A model generated the notes under the pieces. The model did not search any database and was not told the DNA's origin. It saw nothing but the letters and a program-made list of their open reading frames with translations. From assembly GCA_963750915.1 (NCBI GenBank), contig CAVVSF010000007.1, positions 1,302,001-1,366,000 of the forward strand: a stretch of 64,000 bases of DNA, written 5' to 3'. The DNA is from DATBJJ01 sp963750915. GTDB lineage: Bacteria > Acidobacteriota > Vicinamibacteria > Vicinamibacterales > 2-12-FULL-66-21. The first letter of the stretch is position 1. The number at the start of each line of letters is the position of its first letter. The position numbers and the translations under genes were made by a program. Of this stretch, positions 46,688 to 55,228 are shown in pieces.

Positions 46688-47089
46688 ATGCAGCCGTTTC
46701 CGTATGCCGCGATTCTTGGCGAGTTCGAGCTGCTGGTGCTGCTGGGGCTGCTGCGGCTCGGCAACGGCGCCTTCGGCGCCGCGATTCATCGCGAGATCGC
46801 CAGCCGCACCGCGCGCGAGATCAGCGCCAGCGCCGTCTACGTCACGCTCGATCGGCTGGAAGCCAAGAAGATGGTGTGCTCCTACATCGGCGCGCCGACG
46901 CGCCAGCGCGGCGGCCGGCGCCGCAAGCACTACCTGCTCGACACCGCCGGCCAGCGGGCGCTGGTCCGAGCCTGGCGGACGTTGTCGCTGATGACGGCCG
47001 GCCTCCAGCCGGAGCTCGACGACTTGACGCTGCGGCTGTCGCCCGGCGCCACCGGCGTCCGCGCCACGGCGCGGCGGGCCGGATGGTAA
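46688..47089 (+). CDS. PadR-family transcriptional regulator
   Basis: DNA-binding protein of 133 residues. ATG 46688 is chosen because the family sequence begins there (FPYAAILGEFELLVLLGLLRL); the frame is open further upstream without PadR text. The winged helix includes FGAAIHREIASRTAREISASAVYVTLDRLEAKKMV and the wing RGGRRRKHYLLDTAGQRAL, followed by a short C-terminal helix. PadR proteins usually repress a neighbouring membrane or efflux gene and their own gene. A TACAAT box at 46673-46678, ten bases before the ATG, could give a leaderless transcript. It diverges from glnN and converges with the membrane protein gene at 47103. Confidence 0.85.
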   Translation: MQPFPYAAILGEFELLVLLGLLRLGNGAFGAAIHREIASRTAREISASAVYVTLDRLEAKKMVCSYIGAPTRQRGGRRRKHYLLDTAGQRALVRAWRTLSLMTAGLQPELDDLTLRLSPGATGVRATARRAGW

Positions 47090-47102
47090 GGCGCCGCCAG
47101 GC

Positions 47103-49238
47103 CTATTCGATCGACACCGTCATCGAGCGGACGTTGATCCCGCGAAAGGCGTAGACCGGTTCAAGAGCGGCATAGACCGGCGCCTGAGGATTGACGATCC
47201 GCAGCTCGATATCGAGGCCGCCGCGGCCGGCGAGGAGCGCCGCCGGAATGCTCGTCCGCCTTCCCGACGGAATCGGCTGAGGCGAACGAAACACCCACTG
47301 GTCGACCTTGACGCCGTTCGCGTACACGTCGACGTCCGTCCGCCGATGCGTCGGCGCACTAAAACCATAAGCGCTGGTTTCCAGGATCAGCGTCCGCGCC
47401 GCATCGACCGGCTGGTTGAGGCCGAGCCGCACGATCGCGAGCGGCCCTTCAGTCCACGTTCCGATCGGCAGGGGATGGTCGCCCCAGCCGAAGGTCATGT
47501 AGCGGCGTGAGCTGTCTGCGGTCGTGAAGTCGATCAACTCGCCAGGTTGATAGGGTGCGGCGGGCGGCGGCACTTCACGCACCGGGGCCGCCGCCGGCGT
47601 GCACAGGTTGAAACGGTCGGTCAGCACGCACGAGTGAGACGTGACACCCGCCATCAGCCAGGCGACGCGAACCCCTTCGGTGACGACATATGCTGATCGC
47701 GGATCGAGCTCGCCGGCAAGCAACTTCCGCTGCAGGTCGACGCAGTGGGTGCGCATCTCGGCCTCGCTGTAACGGGCCGCGTAGTAGCTGTTCGTCCGCA
47801 GCCGTGCCGCCGCCGCGACCTTCCCGAACGAGGAGTAGCTGTTCACGCCGCCAGGCGTGCCGTACGGCGAGCACTGGAACGCCGGCAGCAGGATCAGGTC
47901 GTCGTACTTGTTGCCGAGCTCCTTCCAGGCCGGGTTCACTAACTCCAGCGGAAAGCGATTGTTGACCATGGACCGGACCTGGAATCGCAGGGTCGCGAGG
48001 TCGGCAGCCTGGAGACCGACCGCGGCAATGAGGATCGCCACGCGCGACGCACCTTGCCAGTTCCAGAACACGACCGCCAGGCCGGCAAGATACAGCAGGT
48101 AGTAGACCGGCCAGAACAAGCGGCCAGACGCGCGCAACCCGTGGGCGACGCTGGCGAATGGCCCCGCTAGCGGCACCTCGAACAGCGTCGTCGCGCCGAG
48201 CGACACCACGGCGGACGCGGCCATCGCGGTCAACCCGATGCTCATCGCGACAAGCGGCCACAGGCGGCGGTCGCCCAGCCACCGGATCGCCAGCGGCCGG
48301 CGCAGAAGACCGATGACGAGCAGTGTGAGCACACCGAGCCCGAGGTAGTTGTATCCTTCGACCTGTTCCGGGCCCAGGGTCGGACGCGGGGGCAACAGCA
48401 GTGATCCGTGCGTCATCGGATTGATCAGCGCGTTCAGGTTCATCGAGAAGAGGCCGTAGCCCGGGGCGAAGTACGACGATGAACTGCCGCCAATCAAGCC
48501 GATGCCTGCGGCAGTAGCGATCAGTACGATCGCGGTGCCAGCCAGCATGGCCGCGCCATCGATCAAGCCGCAGCGTCGCTCGACCATCAGCCGCGCCAGG
48601 CCGGCGGCGGTGATCGCCAGGCACATCGCGCTGATGTATGGCGTAGTCCCGACCGCCAGCGCCAGCACGACCCAGAAGCGCGCCATCCATCGCCACGCCA
48701 CGGGTCCGGGCTCGCGAAAGTAGCAATCGAGCGCCGCGAGAATCAACCAGTGGCTGATGAGACCGGTGTGGCCGAACACCCGCCACGTCATCGGCGCGGA
48801 CAGCAGGAAGAGGCACCCGCCCAGCAGGATGAAGGCGGCACTCTGCGGAAAGAGCCGACGGCAGAGACTGAAACCGAAGTGCGCCTGAAGAACGAAGCAG
48901 AGCAGCGTATAGATGCCGAGGTACTGGAACGGGTCGGACAGCAGCGGGCTCAATGGTCGCAGGACGATTGCCAGCAGCGGGATGGCGTCCATCATCGCGA
49001 TCGACGCGCCGACCGGGTAGCCGATTCGCTCGGTGAACGCCAACGGAAAGTTCAGGTGGTGGTCCTGGCGATAGAGCGCCCATCCCATGTAGTAGGTGGC
49101 GTTGTCACCGTAAATCCACTCGATGTTGCGCGGATCCATCGGCTCCGGCCCGAGCAGCAGCAGGGCGTTGCCGATACCAAGAGCTATCGCCAGCGCCGCC
49201 AGTGCCGGGCGCGAGATGAGTACAGTCGCGAAGGACAT
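47103..49238 (-). CDS. Polytopic membrane protein (DUF6311-like, GT-C-type)
   Basis: Protein of 711 residues with ten or more transmembrane helices (about 10-430) and a soluble C-terminal domain of about 280 residues. The first exported loop has EWIYGDNATYYMGWALYRQDHHLNFPLAF, which matches DUF6311-type proteins: an acidic residue followed by YYxGW. These are probably lipid-linked-sugar glycosyltransferases of the GT-C class, but no activity is established. The C-terminal part ends in a beta-rich segment (RTLILETSAYGFSAPTHRRTDVDVYANG). It resembles the product of 33235-34891 in plan only. It diverges from dinB. Confidence 0.72.
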   Translation of the reverse strand: MSFATVLISRPALAALAIALGIGNALLLLGPEPMDPRNIEWIYGDNATYYMGWALYRQDHHLNFPLAFTERIGYPVGASIAMMDAIPLLAIVLRPLSPLLSDPFQYLGIYTLLCFVLQAHFGFSLCRRLFPQSAAFILLGGCLFLLSAPMTWRVFGHTGLISHWLILAALDCYFREPGPVAWRWMARFWVVLALAVGTTPYISAMCLAITAAGLARLMVERRCGLIDGAAMLAGTAIVLIATAAGIGLIGGSSSSYFAPGYGLFSMNLNALINPMTHGSLLLPPRPTLGPEQVEGYNYLGLGVLTLLVIGLLRRPLAIRWLGDRRLWPLVAMSIGLTAMAASAVVSLGATTLFEVPLAGPFASVAHGLRASGRLFWPVYYLLYLAGLAVVFWNWQGASRVAILIAAVGLQAADLATLRFQVRSMVNNRFPLELVNPAWKELGNKYDDLILLPAFQCSPYGTPGGVNSYSSFGKVAAAARLRTNSYYAARYSEAEMRTHCVDLQRKLLAGELDPRSAYVVTEGVRVAWLMAGVTSHSCVLTDRFNLCTPAAAPVREVPPPAAPYQPGELIDFTTADSSRRYMTFGWGDHPLPIGTWTEGPLAIVRLGLNQPVDAARTLILETSAYGFSAPTHRRTDVDVYANGVKVDQWVFRSPQPIPSGRRTSIPAALLAGRGGLDIELRIVNPQAPVYAALEPVYAFRGINVRSMTVSIE

Positions 49239-49302
49239 CGAAGGGTTCAGTCGGGATCATGGCGCGCACGGCAGTGCGCTGTCGCAGCAGTCTACCAGCG
49301 GA

Positions 49303-49353
49303 TCGAACCCGAACCCCGCACTCCGAGCCCCGAGCCCCGAGCCCGAGCCCCGA
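49303..49353. repeat. GAACCCC/GAGCCCC heptamer array upstream of dinB
   Basis: About seven units of GA(A/G)CCCC and variants lie in the 143-base divergent space between the membrane protein gene and dinB. The same unit occurs at 7018-7051. No LexA-type box is obvious in this space. Confidence 0.8.
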
Positions 49354-49381
49354 CGAAGACTAGCTTGCGCCGGCACATTCG

Positions 49382-50512
49382 GTGTATCTTCGCCCCTGCG
49401 ACATCGTGCTCACCGACGCCCCGCGGCCCCTCAGGCGCATCCTGCACGTCGACATGGACGCGTTCTACGCGTCGGTCGAACAGCGCGACAACCCGTCGCT
49501 CCTCGGCAAGCCCGTCGCGGTCGGCGGCAGCCCCACCGAACGCGGCGTCGTCGCCGCCGCGAGCTATGAGGCGCGGGCGTTCGGGGTGCGCTCGGCCATC
49601 CCCATGTCGCGCGCGGTCCGGCTCTGCTCATCGCTCGTCATCGTGCCGCCGAATTTCAACCGGTATCGCGCCGCGTCGCAGGCGGTCTTCGAGCTGTTCC
49701 GCGCCGTGACGCCGCTCGTCGAGCCGTTGTCGCTCGACGAGGCCTATCTCGACGTGACCGAGAACGCGTGGGGCGAGACGCTCGGCAAGGCGGTAGCGCA
49801 GCGGCTCAAGGCGCAGATCAAGGACGTGACCGGCCTGACGGCGTCGGCCGGCGTCGCGCCGAACAAGTTCCTGGCGAAGATCGCATCGGCGTGGAAGAAG
49901 CCCGACGGGTTGACGGTGATTGCGCCGGAGCGTGTCGAGCACTTCCTGCAGCAGCTGCCCGTCGATGCCCTCTGGGGGGTCGGTCCGGTGACCGCGTCGC
50001 GCCTGCGCGAGCGCGGCATCGAGCGCCTGGTCGACGTCCGCTCCGCCGACGATGCGACGCTGCGCGCCGCGGTCGGGAGCCAGCTCGACTGGCTGCGACG
50101 GCTGTCGATCGGCGTCGACGAGCGGCCGGTCGTCGCCAACCGTGCCGCGAAGTCGTGCGGCACCGAGAACACTTTCACGCGCGATCTCACGAACGCCGAC
50201 GAGATCCGCACCGCCATCGACGAGATGGCGCGCAGCGATGCGGCGTGGCTGGAACGGCGAACGCTCCTCTGCCGAACCGTCACCATCAAGGTCCGCTACT
50301 CGGACTTCACGACGATCACGCGCAGCCACAGCCAGGTGCCGCCGACGCGCGACGCCGACGCCCTCGCCGCGCGCGCCTGCGCCCTGCTCGAACGAACCGA
50401 GGCCGGCGTCCGCGCGGTCAGGCTGCTCGGCGTGAGCGTCCACAACCTGTCGAGCGAAGGCGGCGCCGAGGCCGGCGGCGACGCCCCGCTCTTCGAACAG
50501 GATCCTTTTTAA
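49382..50512 (+). CDS. dinB: DNA polymerase IV (Y-family)
   Basis: Error-prone translesion polymerase of up to 376 residues. The catalytic palm has LHVDMDAFYASVEQRDNP (first Asp) and LSLDEAYLDVT (Asp-Glu); fingers include GGSPTERGVVAAASYEARAFGVRSAMP-like text (AIPMSRA here); the thumb shows TASAGVAPNKFLAKIASAWKKPDG and WGVGPVTASRLRERGI. The little-finger domain is present (SCGTENTFTRDLTNADEI). The start may be GTG 49382 or GTG 49406; the second sits closer to the usual N-terminus. The C-terminus FEQDPF could be a beta-clamp-binding motif (QxxLF-like, degenerate). A composite repeat with a hairpin follows the stop. Confidence 0.92.
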   Translation: MYLRPCDIVLTDAPRPLRRILHVDMDAFYASVEQRDNPSLLGKPVAVGGSPTERGVVAAASYEARAFGVRSAIPMSRAVRLCSSLVIVPPNFNRYRAASQAVFELFRAVTPLVEPLSLDEAYLDVTENAWGETLGKAVAQRLKAQIKDVTGLTASAGVAPNKFLAKIASAWKKPDGLTVIAPERVEHFLQQLPVDALWGVGPVTASRLRERGIERLVDVRSADDATLRAAVGSQLDWLRRLSIGVDERPVVANRAAKSCGTENTFTRDLTNADEIRTAIDEMARSDAAWLERRTLLCRTVTIKVRYSDFTTITRSHSQVPPTRDADALAARACALLERTEAGVRAVRLLGVSVHNLSSEGGAEAGGDAPLFEQDPF

Positions 50513-50640
50513 CCGAGGGGCTTCGCCCCTCGGACTCCCCTACGCTTCCGCCTCCGCGCAAAGCGCTACGGCGAGACCTCGCCGGAGCTCGAAGAGCAAA
50601 GGCGGGCTCTCGCGCGGGCCGGTCGCGTGGCTCGCGTGTT
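50513..50640 (+). repeat. Composite intergenic repeat with GAGGGG hairpin, copy 3
   Basis: Immediately follows the dinB stop: CCGAGGGGCTTCGCCCCTCGG hairpin, then ACTCCCCTACGC, a middle of about 70 bases, and finally CTCGCGCGGGCCGGTCGCGTGGCTCGCGTG. Same block order as copies 1 and 2. With glnN this makes two of three copies in which the hairpin starts within a few bases of a stop codon. Confidence 0.75.
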
Positions 50641-50698
50641 TTTCGAGACGGCTCCCAGGCCTAGTCGACGTCCTTGTCCTTGTTCATCTCGTTGACCA

Positions 50699-51163
50699 TT
50701 AAACCGTCGCGCCGACGCCGACCAGCGTGGTCACGAGGCCGATGATCATCGCCGTGCTGCCCTGCTTCCGGATTCGGCTCGACGGCCGCGCGGTCGAGGC
50801 GCTGGCCCCGCTCCAGCGCGCGAGTGAGCGCGTTGCGCACGTTGAACGTGTCGTCCAGCGCCAGGCGCATCAGCGCTTCGGTGCGCTGGTCGGCCGAGGC
50901 CGCGGGCGCGGCGCGGTCGAAGGCCTGCTTGAGCAGCGCGAGGCCCTCGACGTCGTTGCGGCGGGCGTAGGCGAACGCGGAGCGCTTCAGGAGATCGTCA
51001 ATCTCGGCGCGCGCGGCGCAGTTCGTTGATTGGGGGGACTGGGGAGACTCGGAAGGACTGGACGCCAGTCGCGGGATCGGTCGAGGCGTGTGTGCCTGCC
51101 GGTCCGCGCAGCCGCCAGGATCAGCAGGACGACGCCGATCTGCGTCAGCGTCGTCCCGATCAC
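50699..51163 (-). CDS. Probable small membrane-anchored protein, frameshifted
   Basis: Reconstructed from three frames, so treat with care. A GTG at 51163, three bases after the stop of the NYN-domain gene, opens VIGTTLTQIGVVLLILAAARTG, a clear membrane helix. After a Pro/Ser-rich stretch the frame changes near 51020 to AEIDDLLKRSAFAYARRNDVEGLALLKQAFDRAAPAASADQRTEALMRLALDD, a soluble helical part. A second change near 50745 leads to STAMIIGLVTTLVGVGATV and a stop at 50699, a second hydrophobic segment. Total about 153 residues. I do not recognise the family; coding is supported by codon-position pattern and the hydrophobic ends. Confidence 0.45.
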
Positions 51164-51166
51164 TTT

Positions 51167-52648
51167 TTATTGCTCGGTGGAATCAGTACGGGCGCGGCTC
51201 CGGCTGGCCCGGGGCTTGGCCGCGCTCTTTCGCGGCTTGGCCGGTGTGTCGGCCGCCTTGCGCGCCGGCCGGCCCTCGGCCGCGGAGCGGCCCTTGGCCG
51301 CGCGCGGACGACGCCGCGAGGGTTTCGCGGCCGGTTCCGCCGGCGCTTCCTCGCCGTCGACGACCACCGGAGCGTCGATCTCCCGGACGACGTCGCCGTC
51401 GACGACCTCCTGGCTCCCCGCCGGTTCGACGTGCGGCGCCCAGCCGCTGTCGTACGCCGCCGCCACTTCGACCGGCTCGGCCTGCAACCCGGTCTCGGCC
51501 TCTTCCTCCGCCGTCGAGGCGTCGGCGGTTGCCGGCGCGATGTTACCCGGGAAGATCCGCATGCCGCCCTGGCGATCGCGTTCGATCCGCAGCAGGCCGT
51601 CGCGCTGACACGCGCGCATCAGGTCGCCGAGCGTCTCGAAGCCGTACTTGCGCTCGTCGAAGGTCGCGTCGACGGCGCGGATGTACTGCTTGAGCTGACG
51701 CACATACATCGGCCACCGCGGCGGCCGCTGCGCGTTCTGCAGCAGGCGGCGGATCTCGCGCACGCCATCCGCGGCGCGGCCAACTGCCTCGCCCGTGAGG
51801 GGCTCGTCGGCTGCCACCGGGCTCGGCGCCGGTCTGGACGGGGCCTCCTCGGTGACCGGCGACGACACCGGCAGGCTGTCGCTGAGCTCGACGAGGACGT
51901 TGCGTCCAGCCTCGCGCAGGGTGACGTGGCCGGCGGCCGCGAGCTTCTGCGCGAAGTCGCGGAAGCTGCCGGCGCCGTAGGTCCGCTCCGAGAACGTCGA
52001 GTCGAGCTGCAGCAGCGTGCTCTTCAGCAGGCCGAGCTGCGGCGTCACCTCGCGATCGGCGAGCACCTTGAGGGCGCGGCGCACGAGCGGGACCACCTGG
52101 TCGAGCGACGCCGGAGGAGTCGTTGACGCGGGGGCGCTGCGCTGTCCGCCCTGGCTGCGATCCTGGAAGCGGCGCGAGCCGACGAGATTTTCGTAAGCGA
52201 TGAACTCGTGGCAGTTGCGCTGCATCACCAGGCTGGTGAAGGCGCGGCCGCCGACCACGAAGATCTGCTTGTCGTACTGCTTGAGCTTTTCGACCAGGCT
52301 GATGAAGTCGCTGTCGCCGCCGACGACGACGTAGGCGTTGATGTGACTGTGCGTGAACGCCATCTCGAGCGCGTCGAGCGCGAGATTGATATCGGCGCCG
52401 TTCTTGTCACCGCCGGGCGTGAGGTTGCGCTGAACCAGCTTGGTCGCGTGCTGAGTGAGGGAGCGGCTGTAGTCACCGGCCCGGGTCCAGTCGCCGTAGG
52501 CGATCTTGGACACGACGTCGCCCCGTTCCTTCAAAGCTTCGAGAACGACCCCGATGTCGAACTGCACCCCGAGCGTGCTCTTGACCCCGATCTCGATGTT
52601 GTCGAAGTCGATGAATACTGCAATCTTCAGTCGCGTTGTGTCTGCCAA
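51167..52648 (-). CDS. NYN-domain ribonuclease-like protein with two OST-HTH (LOTUS) domains
   Basis: Protein of 493 residues. Residues 1-150 are a NYN (LabA/DUF88, PIN-like) domain with all acidic positions: FIDFDNIEIG, GDKNGADINLALDALEM and VVVGGDSDFISLVEKLKQYDKQIFVVGG. Two OST-HTH/LOTUS domains follow, at about 178-262 (VPLVRRALKVLADREVTPQLGLLKSTLLQLDSTFSERTYGAGSFRDF) and about 293-378 (REIRRLLQNAQRPPRWPMYVRQLKQYIRAVDATFDERKYGFETLGDL). An acidic linker leads to a Lys/Arg/Ala-rich tail (about 430-490). The likely role is RNA binding and cleavage. It is followed at three bases by a small membrane protein gene. Confidence 0.9.
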   Translation of the reverse strand: MADTTRLKIAVFIDFDNIEIGVKSTLGVQFDIGVVLEALKERGDVVSKIAYGDWTRAGDYSRSLTQHATKLVQRNLTPGGDKNGADINLALDALEMAFTHSHINAYVVVGGDSDFISLVEKLKQYDKQIFVVGGRAFTSLVMQRNCHEFIAYENLVGSRRFQDRSQGGQRSAPASTTPPASLDQVVPLVRRALKVLADREVTPQLGLLKSTLLQLDSTFSERTYGAGSFRDFAQKLAAAGHVTLREAGRNVLVELSDSLPVSSPVTEEAPSRPAPSPVAADEPLTGEAVGRAADGVREIRRLLQNAQRPPRWPMYVRQLKQYIRAVDATFDERKYGFETLGDLMRACQRDGLLRIERDRQGGMRIFPGNIAPATADASTAEEEAETGLQAEPVEVAAAYDSGWAPHVEPAGSQEVVDGDVVREIDAPVVVDGEEAPAEPAAKPSRRRPRAAKGRSAAEGRPARKAADTPAKPRKSAAKPRASRSRARTDSTEQ

Positions 52649-52726
52649 AATCTTTCAGTCTTCCCTTCTACCCTGCTTGTATGAGCGGGCCATGTTGCCA
52701 TCGCTTCATTATGGCCCGAAAGCGCG

Positions 52727-53965
52727 CTATTTGGCCCGGACGTCGTAGGCGTAAAGGTTGTCCTGATCCCGCAGAAACAGCCGCCCGCCGGAGACCACGG
52801 GATGGCTCCAGGTCGGCAGCCGGCCGGTATTGGCGAGCGTGAACCGGCCATGCTCGCGGTAGCCCGTCGGCGAGGCCTCGGCCAGGCCGACGACCCCGCC
52901 TTCGCTGAAGAGGTAGAGCCGTTCGTCGGCGAAGACGAGCGAACCCTTGCCGACGGCGCGGTTCTGCCACGCGACCTTGCCGGTGTCGAAGTGCAGCGCC
53001 GTCAGGATGGCGCTGTCGTAGCCGTACAGGTGATCGCCGACGAGCACCGACGTCGCGTGGTGGTTCTTCATGTCGCGCGAGAAATAGACCTGGCGCGCGC
53101 TGACATTCTTGCCGGAGTTCGACAGCTCCAGCAGGGCCGAACCGGTACCGTAGTCGGACGAGACGAACACGCGGTTGCCGCGGACGATCGGCGTCGCGAT
53201 GTTGGCGACGTCGTTGGCGACCTCGCCGTAGCTCCACAGTTGTCGGCCGTCGGCGACGTCGACGCCGATGACGCGGGCGCTCGTGAAGAAGATCGCCTGC
53301 GTGATGTCACCGACCTTGTGGATGACCGCCGAGGAGTAGCCGGCTTCGTCACCCTCCGACTTCCAGATCAGCGAACCGTCGGTCTTCCGCAGCGCGACGA
53401 TCGTGCCGCCGGCGTTGACGAGGATGCGATCGCTCAGGACGAGCGGCGATTCACTCAGCCCCCAGCGGATGTTGGAGCCGCCGTACTGCTTGAGCACGTT
53501 GATCGCCCAGTGCTGCTTGCCGGTCGCGGCGTCGCGTACGCTCAGGTCGCCGCTGGCGCCGAACGCATAGACGCGATCGCCTTCGATGGTCGGCGTCGCC
53601 CGCGGTCCGTCGCCGCGATCGTTGCTGAAGCGGGTGCCATGCTGCGCTTCCCACACCTGCTTGCCGGATGCGACGTCGAAGGCAATGACGTATTCCGTAC
53701 CGCCCCTGGCGCCGAGTGTATAGAGGCGGCCGCCGGCGACAGAAAAGGACGAGTAGCCCTCTCCCGCCCCCTTGGTCTGCCAGGCCAGCGGTGGCCCGCC
53801 CTGCGGCCAGGCCTTGAGCAGCCCCTTCTCCGACGAAATCCCGTCGCGGTTCGGTCCGCGCCACTGGGGCCAGTCATCGAGTGCCCGGTTCGAAACCGTC
53901 GACGGCAGGGACAGAACGACCGCGGCAAACGCAACGCCGGCTAGACAACGAACACTGTTCTGCAT
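52727..53965 (-). CDS. Exported PQQ-type beta-propeller protein, second copy
   Basis: Protein of 412 residues with a signal peptide ending near SNRALD, then DWPQWRGPNRDGISSEKGLLKAWPQGGPPLAW. Blades carry DVASGKQVWEAQHG, DAATGKQHWAIN, KTDGSLIWKSEG, DVADGRQLWSYG and DTGKVAWQNRAV. Same family as 2248-3468, with the same first motif, but with longer inter-blade loops. There is no sign of a catalytic Asp-Glu pair or heme site. Probably a periplasmic scaffold or binding protein. It follows the double-cyclophilin gene by 68 bases and is likely in the same transcript. Confidence 0.85.
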   Translation of the reverse strand: MQNSVRCLAGVAFAAVVLSLPSTVSNRALDDWPQWRGPNRDGISSEKGLLKAWPQGGPPLAWQTKGAGEGYSSFSVAGGRLYTLGARGGTEYVIAFDVASGKQVWEAQHGTRFSNDRGDGPRATPTIEGDRVYAFGASGDLSVRDAATGKQHWAINVLKQYGGSNIRWGLSESPLVLSDRILVNAGGTIVALRKTDGSLIWKSEGDEAGYSSAVIHKVGDITQAIFFTSARVIGVDVADGRQLWSYGEVANDVANIATPIVRGNRVFVSSDYGTGSALLELSNSGKNVSARQVYFSRDMKNHHATSVLVGDHLYGYDSAILTALHFDTGKVAWQNRAVGKGSLVFADERLYLFSEGGVVGLAEASPTGYREHGRFTLANTGRLPTWSHPVVSGGRLFLRDQDNLYAYDVRAK

Positions 53966-54033
53966 CAGACGCTCCAGTTGGCCTTTGGACGCCGCCCCCC
54001 CTCCACGATGGTGCTGGGGGGACGACCACGCGG

Positions 54034-55152
54034 CTACTGCAGGATCCTTACGCTCTTCAGGTCGATTCTGTTGACCGGGGCGTCGCCAGAAACCGCAGCC
54101 TGCCCAATCGCCTCGACCGTCGCCAGCCCGTCCACCACCCGGCCGAACACGGTGTACTTCCCGTCGAGGCTGGGCGCGTCCCCGGTCACGATGAAGAAGG
54201 AGGTCGTCGCGCTTGCCGGGTCGTCTCCCCGCGCCATCGAGATGATGCCCTTGACGTGCTTGATGTCGTTGAACTCAGGCGGCAACTCCCGCACGAGCTT
54301 CTGCTGCTTCTCTGTCAGCGGCCCGCGTGAGGTCACCGAGCCCGTCTGCACCACGAAACCCTTGACGACACGATGAAACGAGGTGCCGTCGAAGACACCT
54401 GCCGCCGCCAGCCGCAGGAACTGGCGGACGTGCTCCGGCGCCTTGTCGGGAAAGAACTCAATGGTCACTGGACCCGCGGCGGTGTCGAGCACCGCGCGGT
54501 ACTTCGCCAGCTCCGCGGCGCCGGCCGCCGCGAACGGATCCGGCTGCAGCTTCGGCGCATCCCTGATCTCAACGCCGGTGACGACGATGCGCTCGACCGG
54601 CATGCCGTTGGCGTCGGCCGCTGCTTCCGAGATCTTCTGGACGACGTCCATCCCCTCGGAGACGCGGCCGAAGATCGTGTACTTGCCGTCGAGCGCCGGC
54701 TGCTCGGTAACGCAGACGAAGAACTGGGAGCCCGCGCTGTCCGGCTTGCCCGGCTGCAGCACCGCCGAGACGGTGCCGCGTGTGTGCTTCTCCGCCGGCG
54801 ACGGTTCCGCCCGCAGCATACCCAGCCCGCCGGTGCCGTACTGCTTGACCCGGCCGGGGTCGGTCGTCAGCGGGTCGCCGCCCTGGATGATGCCGTGACG
54901 GACGACGCGGTGAAACACCGTGTGGGTGAACGCGTCCTTGCCTGCCTGCGCCATGAAATAACCGACGTGGTTCGGCGCCAGGTCGGGCCGGAGATCGATC
55001 ACGAAGGCGCCGGCCGTCGTCGTCACGACTGCCTGCTTGCCCGTCATCTCGGCAAGCGTCAGCGGCGTGATGAAGAAGGTGCCCGGCTTGGTCTGGCCGA
55101 GTATCAGCGTCAGCGCGAGAACGGACAGGGCCTGAATCGAGAGCGTCGGCAT
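54034..55152 (-). CDS. Exported peptidyl-prolyl isomerase with two cyclophilin domains
   Basis: Protein of 372 residues; a short signal peptide (MPTLSIQALSVLALTLILG) is followed by two cyclophilin modules. Module 1 (about 40-195) has HTVFHRVVRHGIIQGGDP, and module 2 (about 220-372) has GTSFHRVVKGFVVQTGSV, each with the FHRV core and the later GSQFFVC/TTSFFIV and DGKYT(I/V)FGRV motifs. In both, the catalytic Arg of FHRV is kept; the tryptophan-binding position of cyclosporin-sensitive forms is not. It would speed proline isomerisation in the folding of exported proteins. Two domains in one chain are unusual but known. It diverges from the multicopper oxidase gene. Confidence 0.88.
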   Translation of the reverse strand: MPTLSIQALSVLALTLILGQTKPGTFFITPLTLAEMTGKQAVVTTTAGAFVIDLRPDLAPNHVGYFMAQAGKDAFTHTVFHRVVRHGIIQGGDPLTTDPGRVKQYGTGGLGMLRAEPSPAEKHTRGTVSAVLQPGKPDSAGSQFFVCVTEQPALDGKYTIFGRVSEGMDVVQKISEAAADANGMPVERIVVTGVEIRDAPKLQPDPFAAAGAAELAKYRAVLDTAAGPVTIEFFPDKAPEHVRQFLRLAAAGVFDGTSFHRVVKGFVVQTGSVTSRGPLTEKQQKLVRELPPEFNDIKHVKGIISMARGDDPASATTSFFIVTGDAPSLDGKYTVFGRVVDGLATVEAIGQAAVSGDAPVNRIDLKSVRILQ

Positions 55153-55228
55153 GGGCAGATCCTAAACCCTAACTCCTCCCTAACCGCCGCCTCATGACGC
55201 GGAGCGCGGGGGTCCGTAATCTCAATCG

